Of a DNA stretch of 16,919 nucleotides, positions 16,353-16,919 are shown piece after piece. The notes under the pieces were generated by a model that did not search any database, was not told the origin of the DNA, and saw only the letters and a list, made by a program, of their open reading frames with translations. The DNA lies in assembly GCA_002336915.1 (NCBI GenBank), contig DDET01000059.1, positions 1 through 16,919 on the forward strand, given 5' to 3'. This DNA is from Bacteroidetes bacterium UBA1947 (GTDB lineage Bacteria > Bacteroidota > Bacteroidia > Chitinophagales > Chitinophagaceae). Positions within the stretch are counted from its first letter, which is position 1; every line of letters starts with the position of its first letter. A program made the position numbers and the translations under genes.

Positions 16353-16448
16353 GGTAGCGTCAGCACGCCTCTTCGGCGTCAGACGCGTCAAGAGTAATTA
16401 GGTAGCGTCAGTACGCCTTTCCGGCGTCAGACGCGTTAAAAGCAACCA
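16353..16448. repeat. Two-copy 48-base tandem repeat with two-tier hairpins
   Basis: Copy 1 (16353-16400) and copy 2 (16401-16448) are directly adjacent and match at 40 of 48 positions. Within each copy an inner stem ACGCC/GGCGT with a five-base loop (TCTTC or TTTCC) is capped onto an outer stem GCGTC/GACGC through a small internal loop. The eight differences are all transitions and all fall in loops or flanks, so both stems are intact in both copies. The hexamer GCGTCA occurs three times in copy 1. The repeat lies in the 214-base gap (16261-16474) between hmgA and hppD. The rest of that gap has no clear promoter or terminator; its start holds only a weak 42-codon open frame. Confidence 0.85.
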
Positions 16449-16474
16449 ATCTCATTTTCTTAAAATCTTTATAA

Positions 16475-16919
16475 ATGGAAACATTAACCACAAGTGCCAA
16501 AATGAAACAAGCGCAGGACTTCCTGCCCATCAACGGTACTGATTACGTAGAACTATATGTAGGCAATGCCAAGCAGGCGGCCCACTTTTATAAAACAGCT
16601 TTTGGATTCCAGACCACTGCATATGCGGGTCCCGAAACCGGTGTGCGCGATGTAGCGTCATATATGCTGCAGCAAGGCAAGATCCGCCTGGTACTTACTA
16701 CGCCATTAAAATCCACCAACCCCATCTCCGAGCATATCTACAAGCATGGCGATGGCGTAAAAGTATTAGCCCTGTGGGTTGATGACGCTTACAAGTCTTT
16801 TGAAGAAACAACAAAACGCGGCGCCAAAGTATACATGGAACCCAAAACCATGACCGACGAGCATGGCGAGGTGCGTATGGCCGGCATCTATACCTATGGC
16901 GAAACAGTGCACATGTTCG
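16475..16919 (+). CDS. hppD: 4-hydroxyphenylpyruvate dioxygenase, N-terminal part (cut by window end)
   Basis: This Fe(II) enzyme turns 4-hydroxyphenylpyruvate into homogentisate, the substrate of the hmgA product. The window holds 148 codons, about 40% of the usual 360-380. The protein begins METLTTSAKMKQAQDFLPI, then the N-terminal VOC (glyoxalase-like) domain: NGTDYVELYVGNAKQAAHFY (20-39), FGFQTTAYAGPETGVRDVAS, GKIRLVLTTPL, the HGDGVKVLALWVDDA block and VRMAGIYTYGETVHMF at the window edge. The iron-binding residues lie in the C-terminal domain and are not visible. The ATG at 16475 has no Shine-Dalgarno sequence but an A/T-rich leader, normal for this phylum. It follows hmgA on the same strand across a structured repeat, so cotranscription is plausible but not shown. 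Confidence 0.92.
   Translation, partial: METLTTSAKMKQAQDFLPINGTDYVELYVGNAKQAAHFYKTAFGFQTTAYAGPETGVRDVASYMLQQGKIRLVLTTPLKSTNPISEHIYKHGDGVKVLALWVDDAYKSFEETTKRGAKVYMEPKTMTDEHGEVRMAGIYTYGETVHMF

Noticed and set aside
16273..16401. A 42-codon open frame (MRAFSSSYIRKRALLRTLAM...) between hmgA and hppD
   Set aside because: It has no recognisable homology pattern or ribosome binding site, and its end is made from the tandem repeat. Arg-rich content fits chance translation of GC-rich hairpin DNA.

Overview
The window comes from a member of the Bacteroidota, probably the Chitinophagales/Chitinophagaceae; that placement is inference. The evidence is a type IX secretion (T9SS) C-terminal sorting domain with a YPNPTSG motif, a two-component kinase with a periplasmic propeller, promoter elements of the Bacteroidota form (TTTG, 19 bases, TAnnTTTG), weak or absent Shine-Dalgarno sequences, and moderate GC content.

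Region 1 (1-7926) is a cell-surface polysaccharide module. It starts with the last codons of accC (acetyl-CoA carboxylase, biotin carboxylase subunit). Two bases later comes rfbB, and three bases after that rfbA; together these turn glucose-1-phosphate into dTDP-4-keto-6-deoxyglucose. A GT4 glycosyltransferase lies on the opposite strand, and its stop codon overlaps that of rfbA in one CTAG. Divergent from it are a second GT4 glycosyltransferase, a Gfo/Idh/MocA oxidoreductase with a basic N-terminal extension, and a 704-residue fusion of an MDR-type dehydrogenase with a second Gfo/Idh/MocA oxidoreductase. A cluster of REP-like hairpins with TTAG at their apices separates the last two genes. 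rfbC and rfbD are not in the window, so the final sugar cannot be named.

Region 2 (7963-8626) holds a small DUF445 membrane protein and a strong hairpin that probably terminates transcription from both sides.

Region 3 (8664-14922, minus strand) holds a large secreted T9SS cargo protein and a two-component pair: a 1000-residue LytS-type histidine kinase with a periplasmic propeller, and a LytTR response regulator whose start overlaps the kinase stop by 8 bases. The kinase has no in-frame ATG at its expected start. It either uses TTG or carries a one-base difference in a six-base homopolymer.

Region 4 (15051-16919) is tyrosine catabolism: hmgA (homogentisate 1,2-dioxygenase) behind a textbook Bacteroidota promoter, then the first 40% or so of hppD (4-hydroxyphenylpyruvate dioxygenase), cut by the window end. 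HppD makes homogentisate and HmgA opens its ring. Between them is a two-copy, 48-base tandem repeat that folds into two-tier hairpins. All eight differences between the copies are transitions and all lie outside the stems.

I found no tRNA, rRNA, CRISPR array, insertion sequence or phage gene. No single gene set here amounts to a clearly new system. The features most worth a second look are the two structured intergenic repeats, the oxidoreductase pair and the kinase start.
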